A DNA stretch of 26,840 nt, taken from Bacillota bacterium (GTDB taxonomy: Bacteria > Bacillota > Clostridia > Christensenellales > CAG-138). Both the position numbers and the translations under genes were made by a program. The first letter of the stretch is position 1; each line of letters begins with the position of its first letter. The DNA is taken from contig JAEZGQ010000014.1 of the NCBI GenBank assembly GCA_023416895.1, forward strand, positions 1 to 26,840. Reading direction: 5' to 3'. Shown here piece after piece: positions 5,265 through 12,546 of this stretch. The notes under the pieces are model-generated. The model saw nothing but the letters and a program-made list of their open reading frames with translations. It was not told the DNA's origin and did not search any database.

Positions 5265-7595
5265 ATGAGCGTACACCTTTTTACAAAAAATACCAGCTAT
5301 ATCCTCGACGTACTGCCAAGCGGCCATTTGAGCCTTGTTTACTACGGCAGGCGCATCCGCGAACGGGAGGACTATTCCGCGCTCATTGAAAAGCGTGCCA
5401 CGCCCTATGGCACGATGGTCGCGTACGCGCGTGATAAAGACGCGTTTGGGCTCGATGACGCATGCTTGGAGTGTTCCTCCTACGGCAAAGGGGATTTTCG
5501 CGAAGCGTGCGTGGAAGTTCTCTTGCCCGACGGTTCGAACACGGCGGATTTTACCTTCGTTTCACACAGCGTGCTCTCGGAAAAGCCCACGATGGAAGGC
5601 CTCCCTTCCGCCTACGATCCGGACGGCATGGCGGAAACGCACCTTTTTGAGCTTGCGGACAGTGTCTTGGGGCTTACGCTTAAGCTTTTTTATACCGCAT
5701 TTTATGAAAGCGACGTGATCTGCCGCAGGATGGAGCTTGTAAACCACTCTGGCGCGCAACTTCTTATCAAGCGTGCAATGAGCATGCAGCTTGATTTGCC
5801 GCAAACGGATTTTTCGCTTATCACCTTTACGGGTGCGTGGGCACTCGAGCGCCAGCGGCAGGAAAAGCCGCTTTCCACAGGCATCTACGTAAACGATACA
5901 AAAACAGGTCTTAGCAGCGCGCGGGCAAACCCCTTCATCATGCTGCGTCAAAACGGCGCGACAGAGCACGCAGGCGGCGTTTACGCCTTTAACCTTATTT
6001 ATAGCGGCAACCACGCGGAGATCGTTGAGGTAACGCACGAAGGGAAAACACGCGTGCTCTCCGGCATCAACCCCGCCACTTTCCTTTGGACACTCGAAAA
6101 CGGCGAAAGCTTCTCTACACCCGAGGCGGTTATGACCTATTCGCACGAAGGGCTCAATGGCGCTTCTCAGCACATGCACCGTTTTGTGAATCGCCACATC
6201 GTGCGCGGAGTTTGGAAAAATAAGGAGCGCCCCATCCTTATGAATACATGGGAGGGTTGCTACTTTGACTTTGACGAACACAAGCTTATCGCTATGGCAA
6301 AACAAGCCGCAAAGCTCGGCATCGAACTTTTCGTGCTGGACGACGGCTGGTTTGGCGAACGAAACGACGACAAACGCGCCCTTGGTGACTGGTTCGTCAA
6401 CAAGAAAAAGTTGCCGCACGGGCTTGACGGGCTTCAAAAAAAGCTCAAGGCGCTCGGGCTCGATTTCGGGCTCTGGGTGGAGCCAGAAATGGTCAACGAG
6501 GACAGCGAGCTTTGCCGCACTCATCCAGAATGGGCCGTGAAGCTTCCTAACCGTGAAGCTACGCTTGGGCGTACCCAGTTGGTACTCGACCTTACCAACG
6601 AGGCTGTTCGCAAGTATTTGATTGAAACGATGAGTGCGGTGTTTTCAAGCGCTGAGATTACCTATGTAAAGTGGGACTGCAACCGCAATTTTTCAGACAT
6701 GTACACCCCTACGCTCCCGCCAGCGCAGCAGGGCGAGTTTTTCCACCGTTATGTACTGGGGCTTTATGAGGTGTTTGACGCGCTTACAAAGCGCTTCCCG
6801 AACATCCTATTTGAGTCGTGCGCCTCAGGCGGCAACCGCTTTGACCTAGGAATGCTTTGTTACATGCCGCAAACCTGGGCCAGCGACAACACCGACCCAA
6901 TCTCCCGCCTCACCATACAGGAAGGCACAAGCTACGGTTACCCATTGAGCGTCATCGGCGCGCATGTTTCGCAAAGCCCGCATTCCCCAACGCTTCGCGC
7001 GACTTCCGTTGAAACGCGTTTCAATGTTGCGGCGTTTGGCGCGTTTGGCTATGAGCTCGACCCGACGGAGCTCACCCCGTTTGACAAAACGTGTGTAAAA
7101 CGGCAGATCGAGTTTTATAAAACGCACCGGAGGCTATTTCAGTTCGGCACGTTTTACCGCATGGAATCCGCCTTTGAAAGCAACCGCCCTGTATGGGCTG
7201 TGGTGAGCGACGACGGGCGCGAAGCATTTGCGGGCTTTTACCAATTTACCGCTTCGGCAACACACGCACACGACGTACTTCGCGTGAACGGGCTCGATCC
7301 CGATGCGCTTTTTGAGGTAAAAAACCGCCCACAGTACATCAGCGTAAAAACCTTCGGCTCGCTCATCAACCACATAAGCCCAATAAAACTTTCAGGCGAA
7401 GGACTTCCGCTCATGCTCATCGCGCGGCGCTACATGTTTCCTGTCAACGAGGAACGTTACCTCATCGGCGGCGACGCGCTTTCCTACCGCGGTGTTTCTT
7501 TAATGCAGCAGTTTGCAAGCACCGGCTACAACGAAAATGTCCGCGTTTTGGGTGATGGCGGTTCACGCCTCTACCACATCAAGGCGGTGGATTGA
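5265..7595 (+). CDS. Alpha-galactosidase, glycoside hydrolase family 36
   Basis: A 776-residue intracellular enzyme (no signal peptide) that removes terminal alpha-1,6-galactose from raffinose-family sugars or galactomannan fragments. It follows the GH36 plan: N-terminal beta-supersandwich (about 1-310), TIM barrel starting at MNTWEG, then a C-terminal beta-sheet domain. Key sites are LDDGWFG in the barrel, the retaining nucleophile D471 in KWDCNRN, and the acid/base D541 in WASDNTDP. CASGGNRFD lies between them. Length matches the 720-750 residue bacterial group. I chose ATG 5265 because GGAGG lies 5 bases before it; an in-frame TTG at 5250 has no such site. No sugar transporter or regulator is adjacent, so it looks monocistronic, unlike typical raffinose loci. 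Confidence 0.96.
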   Translation: MSVHLFTKNTSYILDVLPSGHLSLVYYGRRIREREDYSALIEKRATPYGTMVAYARDKDAFGLDDACLECSSYGKGDFREACVEVLLPDGSNTADFTFVSHSVLSEKPTMEGLPSAYDPDGMAETHLFELADSVLGLTLKLFYTAFYESDVICRRMELVNHSGAQLLIKRAMSMQLDLPQTDFSLITFTGAWALERQRQEKPLSTGIYVNDTKTGLSSARANPFIMLRQNGATEHAGGVYAFNLIYSGNHAEIVEVTHEGKTRVLSGINPATFLWTLENGESFSTPEAVMTYSHEGLNGASQHMHRFVNRHIVRGVWKNKERPILMNTWEGCYFDFDEHKLIAMAKQAAKLGIELFVLDDGWFGERNDDKRALGDWFVNKKKLPHGLDGLQKKLKALGLDFGLWVEPEMVNEDSELCRTHPEWAVKLPNREATLGRTQLVLDLTNEAVRKYLIETMSAVFSSAEITYVKWDCNRNFSDMYTPTLPPAQQGEFFHRYVLGLYEVFDALTKRFPNILFESCASGGNRFDLGMLCYMPQTWASDNTDPISRLTIQEGTSYGYPLSVIGAHVSQSPHSPTLRATSVETRFNVAAFGAFGYELDPTELTPFDKTCVKRQIEFYKTHRRLFQFGTFYRMESAFESNRPVWAVVSDDGREAFAGFYQFTASATHAHDVLRVNGLDPDALFEVKNRPQYISVKTFGSLINHISPIKLSGEGLPLMLIARRYMFPVNEERYLIGGDALSYRGVSLMQQFASTGYNENVRVLGDGGSRLYHIKAVD

Positions 7596-7682
7596 ACCTT
7601 CTAGACCGAAACTCCATGTTTTTGATATTGTACGCCTCGCGGCTTTTGTCACAAAAATTTTTCATAGCAGCCGATGTTCGAT

Positions 7683-7711
7683 TTGCATTGACGCTTCAAA
7701 TCCATTACAAT
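7683..7711 (+). promoter_or_regulatory. Sigma-A promoter upstream of trmK
   Basis: -35 TTGCAT (7683-7688), 17-base spacer, -10 TACAAT (7706-7711). The start site would be near 7718, giving an unusually long leader of about 130 bases before trmK. Confidence 0.7.
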
Positions 7712-7728
7712 GAAGATACAGGCATTAT

Positions 7729-7762
7729 CGCGCCGTTTTTTTGATACCCGGCGCGTTTTGCG
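7729..7762 (+). terminator. Leader hairpin with T-tract: possible attenuator before trmK
   Basis: CGCGCCG (7729-7735) pairs perfectly with CGGCGCG (7749-7755) and TTTTGCGTTT follows. It lies downstream of the promoter at 7683-7711 but upstream of trmK, so it could terminate transcripts early. It could also be the terminator of the alpha-galactosidase gene. Confidence 0.5.
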
Positions 7763-7851
7763 TTTCCTATGGCATCTGGCAATTGCGGCGAAACAGCCCA
7801 ATGCGAGTGATTCAAGCGCGTATTTCGCGTTACGTTTATGATGGGGGCATC

Positions 7852-8556
7852 ATGGGAATTGTTTTGGGAGCAAGGCTTGCGACGATTGCCGATATGCTCG
7901 GCCATTTCGATACCGTTGCAGACATCGGCTCTGACCATGGCCGCCTTGCAGTAGCGCTTTTGCAGCAAAAAAACGCAACCCGCGTAATCGCGAGCGACAT
8001 CAGCGCCCTTTCTTTAAATAAGGCGCGAGAGCTTTCTGCAAATTGCGGCGTGGAAGCACAGATTGATCTTCGCGTGGCGGACGGTCTGAGCGGGCTTACA
8101 AAAGGCGAAGCCGACGCGCTCGTTATTGCGGGCATGGGCGGCGCGCTTATCGCAAGCATCCTTGCAGCCTCGGTCGAAATTGCAAGGAGCGCAAAGCGCA
8201 TCGTGATGCAGCCCATGCGCGGCACGGAGGATTTGCGCTTTTATTTGCACCACAACGGCTTTCGCATTTTGGACGAGCGTATCGTGCACGAAGCGGGCAG
8301 ATATTATCAGCTCATTGCGGCCTGTAGCGGCGAGCCGGAGCCGATTCCCGCGTGGTTTCCGCAGGGCGTTTACACCTACGGCTGGGTAACGGCTCAGAAG
8401 CGCGACCCTATGCTCCTCCCTCTGCTTTTAAAAAACAGAGCCGGGCATTTGAAGCGTCTTGAACGGGCACAAAAGGCCGGTGCATCACCCGAAACGCTTT
8501 TGAAAGAGCTTCAAAAGCTCGATTTACTCATTGGACTCATGGAGGGTTGCCATTGA
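7852..8556 (+). CDS. trmK: tRNA (adenine-N1) methyltransferase, TrmK family (COG2384)
   Basis: TrmK methylates N1 of adenosine 22 in the D-loop of some tRNAs, using SAM. The 234-residue product starts MGIVLGARLATIADM and runs straight into SAM motif I VADIGSDHG (22-30), as in family members. Motif IV-like VIAGMGG is at 91-97 and MQPMRG follows. The C-terminal half is helical and basic, probably for tRNA binding. I chose ATG 7852, which has GGGGG just before it and gives the family N-terminus; upstream in-frame starts (7801) would add an atypical extension. The stop overlaps the start of the next gene by 4 bases (TTGA), so the two are translationally coupled. Confidence 0.93.
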   Translation: MGIVLGARLATIADMLGHFDTVADIGSDHGRLAVALLQQKNATRVIASDISALSLNKARELSANCGVEAQIDLRVADGLSGLTKGEADALVIAGMGGALIASILAASVEIARSAKRIVMQPMRGTEDLRFYLHHNGFRILDERIVHEAGRYYQLIAACSGEPEPIPAWFPQGVYTYGWVTAQKRDPMLLPLLLKNRAGHLKRLERAQKAGASPETLLKELQKLDLLIGLMEGCH

Positions 8557-9335
8557 AAACCTACGATTGGATTTCCATACTTGAAACGGTCGCACCGCCA
8601 ACGCTTGCAATGCAGGGCGATAATGTTGGGCTTTTGATCGGCACCACGCGCACGCAAATCAAAAAGGTACTCGTGGCGCTTGATTGCACGCTTGATACCG
8701 CCGAGGAGGCCGTGGAATACGGCGCAGACCTTTTGTTGACGCACCACCCCATTTTTTTTGAACCTGTACGCCGTATCGACCCCTACTCCCCCGATACCGC
8801 CGCCGCTTACGTTCTTCTTCGCGCGGGCATCGGCCACTATGCGGCTCACACCAACCTGGACGCCGCGCCTGGCGGTGTAAACGATTGTTTGTGCGAACGT
8901 CTTGGCATTTTAAACGCGGCTCCGCTGCCGCCGCATGACCTTGGTAGGATTGGCACGGTAAATGACGGACTCACCTTAAGTGCGTTTGCGGCTTTTGTGG
9001 AAAAAGAGCTTAACACCACGGTTCGCTTTTGCGGCAGCACCGATGCCGCGGTTAAAAAAGTAGCTGTCATAGGCGGCTCGGGCGGCAGCGACGTGCGCGA
9101 CGCGCGCCTTGCAGGCGCCGATACCTTTGTTACGGGTGAATTGAAGCACCATCAGGCGCTCGATGCGCTTAGCCTCGGCCTACAGGTGATTGAGGCCGGC
9201 CATTACGAAACCGAACAGGTTGTGCTTATGCCGTTGATAAAACGTTTACACGACCTGACCAATGATGTAGAATATAAGTTGGCACGCTCCGAATCAGCAC
9301 CTCTGAGAGGGGTAAGACCAACATACAGGAGGTAG
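8553..9335 (+). CDS. Nif3/YqfO-like dinuclear metal-binding protein (GTP cyclohydrolase 1 type 2 homolog)
   Basis: A 260-residue member of the widespread NIF3 family, which forms toroidal hexamers with a two-metal site; the biochemical role is not settled. Ligand motifs are present: GDNVGLLIG (22-30), HH at 64-65 in LLTHHPIFF, HTNLDAAPGGVND with D103, and GHYETE with H217 and E221 near the end. It is the short form, without the inserted YqfO/CutA-like domain of Bacillus. TTG 8553 is chosen because GGAGGG (8541-8546) is 6 bases ahead. Another TTG at 8547 touches the ribosome site directly. The gene overlaps trmK and is followed after 5 bases by the zinc-ribbon gene. TrmK-Nif3 pairing is common in Firmicutes. 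Confidence 0.93.
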   Translation: MKTYDWISILETVAPPTLAMQGDNVGLLIGTTRTQIKKVLVALDCTLDTAEEAVEYGADLLLTHHPIFFEPVRRIDPYSPDTAAAYVLLRAGIGHYAAHTNLDAAPGGVNDCLCERLGILNAAPLPPHDLGRIGTVNDGLTLSAFAAFVEKELNTTVRFCGSTDAAVKKVAVIGGSGGSDVRDARLAGADTFVTGELKHHQALDALSLGLQVIEAGHYETEQVVLMPLIKRLHDLTNDVEYKLARSESAPLRGVRPTYRR

Positions 9336-9340
9336 ATTGC

Positions 9341-10054
9341 ATGAACAAACTGGAAGCATTGTTGCGCTACCACGAAGCGGAGCTTGCGCTTGACAAACTG
9401 GAAACCCGCATCAAAACCTCGCCTGAGCGCCAAAAGCTCAACAAGCTGTACGGCTTTTTGTCCGAGCAGCAGGCGCAGATCAACGGCATCCGTACGCAGC
9501 TTGAAGCACGCAACGCAAACGTATCCAAGCTCACTTCCCATTTTGATGAGCTGCAAAAGCAATACGAGCTTGAGCTGAGTGAGATTGCCATCATGGAAAA
9601 CGACGAGCAATGCACCGCCGCAGAAATGGCGGAGTCCCGCAGAGCGCTCGAAACGCTCCTTGAGCAGATCACAGCCGCCAGGCGCGACCTGTATGATACC
9701 CTTTCGTGGATCGAAAACGCGTCCGGCGAATACAAGGAAACCTACGCCCGCGCCGGCAAGGCGAAAAAGGAATACGACGAGCTTCGCGTGCAGTGCGATG
9801 AGCTCTTAAAATCCTCCCAGCCGGAAGTAGACGCCGCCAAAGCGGTGGTTGAAACCGCAAAAAAAGATGTGGACGATGCGCTTTTGAAAAAGTATGCGCT
9901 CGTAAAATCCCACCACGCGAACCCTATTGCCAAAGTGGAAAACAACCAGTGCAGCGGCTGCAACATGTCGCTCCCCACCACCGTGGTCAAGCGCGTTTCC
10001 TCAGGCTTAGAGCTTGTGGAATGCGAAAACTGCGGCAGGATTTTGTACACATAA
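9341..10054 (+). CDS. Coiled-coil protein with C-terminal C4 zinc ribbon (COG1579)
   Basis: A 237-residue protein made almost wholly of long charged helices (about 1-190, coiled coil) ending in a zinc ribbon: C204-x2-C207 and C228-x2-C231. Relatives (COG1579, CT398/HP0958-like) are two-helix hairpins with a zinc finger. In Helicobacter the homolog acts in flagellar gene control, but in Firmicutes the role is unknown. AGGAGG precedes the ATG. It is the third gene of the trmK-nif3 unit and ends 14 bases before the RNase P RNA, so rnpB may be partly transcribed from the same unit. Nucleic-acid binding through the ribbon is an inference. Confidence 0.88.
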   Translation: MNKLEALLRYHEAELALDKLETRIKTSPERQKLNKLYGFLSEQQAQINGIRTQLEARNANVSKLTSHFDELQKQYELELSEIAIMENDEQCTAAEMAESRRALETLLEQITAARRDLYDTLSWIENASGEYKETYARAGKAKKEYDELRVQCDELLKSSQPEVDAAKAVVETAKKDVDDALLKKYALVKSHHANPIAKVENNQCSGCNMSLPTTVVKRVSSGLELVECENCGRILYT

Positions 10055-10066
10055 CCATTTAAAAAA

Positions 10067-10424
10067 AACGAGTAAGACAGGTGGCCGCATACGGCTTGTC
10101 CGCATGAGGAAAGTCCGAGCTCCATAGGGCAGGGTGCCGGATAACGTCCGGTGGAGGCGACTCCAAGGAAAGTGCAACAGAAAGATACCGCATCGGCTTT
10201 GCCGGTGTAAGGATGGAAAGGCGAGGTAAGAGCTCACCGGCGGCTTGGCGACTTGACCGCCCTGTAAACCCCACCCGGTGCAAGATTGGAATGAGAGCAC
10301 AGGCAAGCTCGCTTGCCGAAATGGCTGCCCGTCACGCTCTCGATAATCGCTTGAGCCTGTCGGCAACGACAGGCCTAGATAGATGGTCACCCATAGACAG
10401 AACTCGGCTTACGGCTTGCTCGTT
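10067..10424 (+). ncRNA. rnpB: RNase P RNA, bacterial type A
   Basis: The catalytic RNA that trims 5' ends of pre-tRNAs. The conserved core is unmistakable: GAGGAAAGTCCGAGCTCC near the 5' end, ACAGAAA then GTAAACCCCACCCGGTGCAAG in the middle, and AGATGGTCACCC...ACAGAACTCGGCTTA near the 3' end. Helix P1 is CGAGTAAG (10069-10076) with CTTGCTCG (10415-10422), flanked by A-run and T-run, which fixes the ends within a few bases. The long P-helix segments and the GGTGC...GCACC-type features fit the ancestral type A rather than the Bacillus type B RNA, as in many Clostridia. Exact mature ends are estimated. Confidence 0.95.
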
Positions 10425-10430
10425 TTTTGA

Positions 10431-10463
10431 CCGCCCGGCGATAGAAATCGTCGGGCGGTTTTA
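10431..10463 (+). terminator. Strong terminator after rnpB
   Basis: CCGCCCGGCG (10431-10440) pairs with CGTCGGGCGG (10449-10458), 10 bp including one G-T, loop ATAGAAAT, then TTTTATTAT. It ends the trmK-nif3-zinc-ribbon-rnpB unit. Confidence 0.9.
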
Positions 10464-10548
10464 TTATCCCCAAAGTGACTGTCCTTTGAGCAAGACACGA
10501 CTTTACCGAAAGCGCCTTGCATTTCCGTGCGGCAAATAGGAAGGCCAC

Positions 10549-10592
10549 GAAACCTTACGGTTTCCCTCCGTTTTGACGCGCATGTCGTCAAA
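10549..10592. other. Two adjacent small hairpins in the leader region of the SPOR gene
   Basis: GAAACC-TTAC-GGTTTC (10549-10564) and TTTGACG / CGTCAAA (10572-10578 and 10586-10592) are perfect stems. They lie in the 240-base gap between the rnpB terminator and the SPOR-domain gene. No T-run follows, so they are not typical terminators. I saw no convincing promoter in this gap. Confidence 0.35.
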
Positions 10593-10705
10593 CCCCGACA
10601 AAAGCCAAGGAACAATCCACCTTGCCCCCTACCTTGCACTGCAAAGCATGTTCCGTCCAAAAGGCGCATAGCCATATACAAACGAGTATGTTAGGAGGCA
10701 TATAT

Positions 10706-11638
10706 ATGGAGTATGCACGGCGCAGGAACCGCCGTAGGCGTCGCCGCGGCGGCGACGAAGGAGGGGCGGGCCGCGCGGTGGTCGCGCTTTTGATGGTAGC
10801 CGCCATCGTATACCTTGTTTCCGCTTCCGCAGCGGGCGAATGGATTGCCCAAAAAGTGATTGCACCCGTAATTGAGGCCTTCTCCGGTGGCAAAACGACA
10901 GACGATGGCGGTGAGAACACCGACCTTAGCGCCGAGCAGTCCGCTCCCCCGTCCGGCCCCTCCGAAGTAAGCCTTACAACGGAGAAGAATTCCGTCAGCA
11001 CAGAGGTCACGTTGCCTGCCGTTACCTGTTATATGCTGCAAATGGGCGTATTCTCCACGGAACAAAACGCCTCCACGCAGGCGGAGCTTTTGAAAACCAT
11101 GGGCGGCGGCGGCTACGTGCTGCAAGACGGCGACCGATACCGTGTGCTTGCGGCGGGTTATACCACGCAGGAAAGCGCCGAGGAGGTGCGCGACAGACTT
11201 AAGGCCGAAGGCGTGGACTGCATGGTTTATACGCTTACTAGCGCTGCCGCAAACTTCCGCGTCACCGCGCCTGAAGATCAGCTTGAAAGCGTGAAAAGCG
11301 GCTTCGGCGCGCTTGCGCAGGCACAGAAGTCCTTAAGCAGCACCGCAATGATGTTTGATGCCTCCACCGGCAACGTAGACGAGGGTAAGGAAACCTGCGC
11401 CAACATCGCCAGCACGCTCAAATCCGGCATGGAGGTTTTGGAAAGCTACAGCGATTCCGGCAGCGAAGTTTTATCAAAGCTTTTGGCATGCTATGCCGCG
11501 TATGAAGACGGGCTTACCGCCCTTGCCACGAGCGACGCGCAAACACTGGTAGCTTTTTCGACGCAAATCAAGTATACTCAATTATATCTTACACATGAAT
11601 ACTTTAAGCTGATGGAGGCCTTTGGCTCCGTCGCATAA
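10706..11638 (+). CDS. SPOR-domain membrane protein
   Basis: A 310-residue protein with a cytoplasmic N-terminus that is almost solid arginine (about residues 5-14), one membrane segment (about 23-43), a Ser/Pro/Thr-rich linker (60-105), a SPOR domain (about 107-178, from CYMLQMGVF to CMVYTL) and a helical C-terminal domain (185-310) that I do not recognise. SPOR domains bind denuded glycan strands at septa or in spore envelopes. AGGAGG (10693-10698) lies 7 bases before ATG 10706 and decides the start; the frame is open further upstream without a ribosome site. It is the first gene of a co-directional run with the DRTGG/hydrogenase-like cluster, only 15 bases ahead of the next gene. It may be an accidental leader gene or a membrane partner. 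Confidence 0.85.
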   Translation: MEYARRRNRRRRRRGGDEGGAGRAVVALLMVAAIVYLVSASAAGEWIAQKVIAPVIEAFSGGKTTDDGGENTDLSAEQSAPPSGPSEVSLTTEKNSVSTEVTLPAVTCYMLQMGVFSTEQNASTQAELLKTMGGGGYVLQDGDRYRVLAAGYTTQESAEEVRDRLKAEGVDCMVYTLTSAAANFRVTAPEDQLESVKSGFGALAQAQKSLSSTAMMFDASTGNVDEGKETCANIASTLKSGMEVLESYSDSGSEVLSKLLACYAAYEDGLTALATSDAQTLVAFSTQIKYTQLYLTHEYFKLMEAFGSVA

Positions 11639-11653
11639 AACAAGAGGCCGTAA

Positions 11654-12007
11654 ATGAAACTATCCGATGTAGCGCGTACGCTGGACGCGCAGGTACTGTG
11701 CGGGGAAGCTCTTCTTGATCAGGTCGAGGTTGACTACGCCTTTGGCGCGGATCTGATGAGCGACGTGCTTGCTTTTGTAAACGGCAGAACGCTGTTTTTA
11801 ACGGGCATGGTCAACCAGCACACGCTTCGCACGGCTGACGTATTGGACATTCGCTGCATCGTTTTTGTGCGTGGCAAAGAAGTACCGCCGGAAATCTTAA
11901 GCATGGCACAAGCATACGAAATGATTCTTTTACATACCGACAAAACGCTTTTTACCGCCTGCGGGCTCCTCTACAGCGCCGGGCTTCGCAGCTGCGCTAA
12001 GGTTTAG
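11654..12007 (+). CDS. DRTGG-domain protein (first copy)
   Basis: A 117-residue soluble protein made of one DRTGG-type domain, the module also found in the middle of some phosphotransacetylases and in nucleotide-binding regulators. The pattern here is the N-terminal MKLSDVARTLDAQVLCG, then YAFGADLMSDVLAFV (about 29-43), the strand-turn IRCIVFVRGKEVP, and the C-terminal hydrophobic helix KTLFTACGLLYSAGL. A second, diverged DRTGG gene lies downstream at 13890. It starts 15 bases after the SPOR gene and ends 4 bases before the HATPase gene, so it is tightly coupled. A role as a small ligand- or nucleotide-sensing adaptor is inferred; no catalytic motif is visible. Confidence 0.85.
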   Translation: MKLSDVARTLDAQVLCGEALLDQVEVDYAFGADLMSDVLAFVNGRTLFLTGMVNQHTLRTADVLDIRCIVFVRGKEVPPEILSMAQAYEMILLHTDKTLFTACGLLYSAGLRSCAKV

Positions 12008-12011
12008 CGGC

Positions 12012-12440
12012 ATGTCAGCTGTACTTTACAAGGAGGCGTACCTTGTGGAACGCGGCAGGTTTGACACCGCGGGCGAAGCTTCTGCAAAAATAAAGCGCAC
12101 GCTAAAAAAAATGGGCGTTTCCCCCGCGATTATCCGCGAGGTGGCCATCGCCTCTTACGAGCTTGAGCTGAACCTTGTGATCCACTCGCTGGGCGGCTCG
12201 CTTACGCTTGAAATCACCGGGGACATGCTGCGCCTTGTCTGCGAGGACTGCGGGCCGGGCATCCCCGACATTCCGCTTGCGATGACGGAAGGGTACTCGA
12301 CCGCTTCCGAGGCGGTGCGCAACATGGGCTTTGGCGCGGGCATGGGGTTGCCTAACGTAAAGCGGCACAGCCACGTTTTTTCCATACAGTCCGAGGTTGG
12401 GATAGGCACAGTCATAAACGCTGGTTATCATCTCACTTAG
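12012..12440 (+). CDS. GHKL/HATPase_c protein, anti-sigma-factor (RsbW/SpoIIAB) type
   Basis: A 142-residue stand-alone ATP-binding domain like serine-kinase anti-sigma factors. The N box has E50 and N54 (YELELNLVIHS), the G1 box is D79-x-GPGI (EDCGPGI), and the G2 box is GFGAGMGLPN (106-115). No histidine-kinase dimerisation domain is present. Partners of such proteins are usually sigma factors, STAS anti-anti-sigma proteins or PP2C phosphatases, but none is adjacent. I chose ATG 12012 because the residues it adds (LYKEAYLVERGRF) form the usual first strand. A GTG at 12045 has a much better ribosome site (AAGGAGG, 12030-12036) and is a real alternative. It is probably the switch component of the cluster. 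Confidence 0.87.
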   Translation: MSAVLYKEAYLVERGRFDTAGEASAKIKRTLKKMGVSPAIIREVAIASYELELNLVIHSLGGSLTLEITGDMLRLVCEDCGPGIPDIPLAMTEGYSTASEAVRNMGFGAGMGLPNVKRHSHVFSIQSEVGIGTVINAGYHLT

Positions 12441-12546
12441 GCCGGCTGATTTTAGATTTTTACATTTGATCAAACATTTTCATGCGCTTTATCAGGCGCC
12501 GCGAAGCATGAGCTCGCTGAAACGTTTCTCATGGAGGAGGTTCGCG

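Noticed and set aside
4967..5389. 140-codon open frame crossing the 4894-5264 gap and the alpha-galactosidase start
   Set aside because: No ribosome site, Arg/His/Gly-rich low-quality composition, runs through several terminator hairpins and overlaps a certain gene.
5562..6524. 320-codon frame on the reverse strand inside the alpha-galactosidase gene
   Set aside because: It mirrors the codons of a clear GH36 enzyme; long antisense frames are common in such sequence and no ribosome site or family motif was seen.
12466..12546. Extended start (TTG 12466) for the hydrogenase-like protein
   Set aside because: GGAGGAGG directly precedes ATG 12547, which gives a standard ferredoxin N-terminus; the extension is basic and unlike the family.
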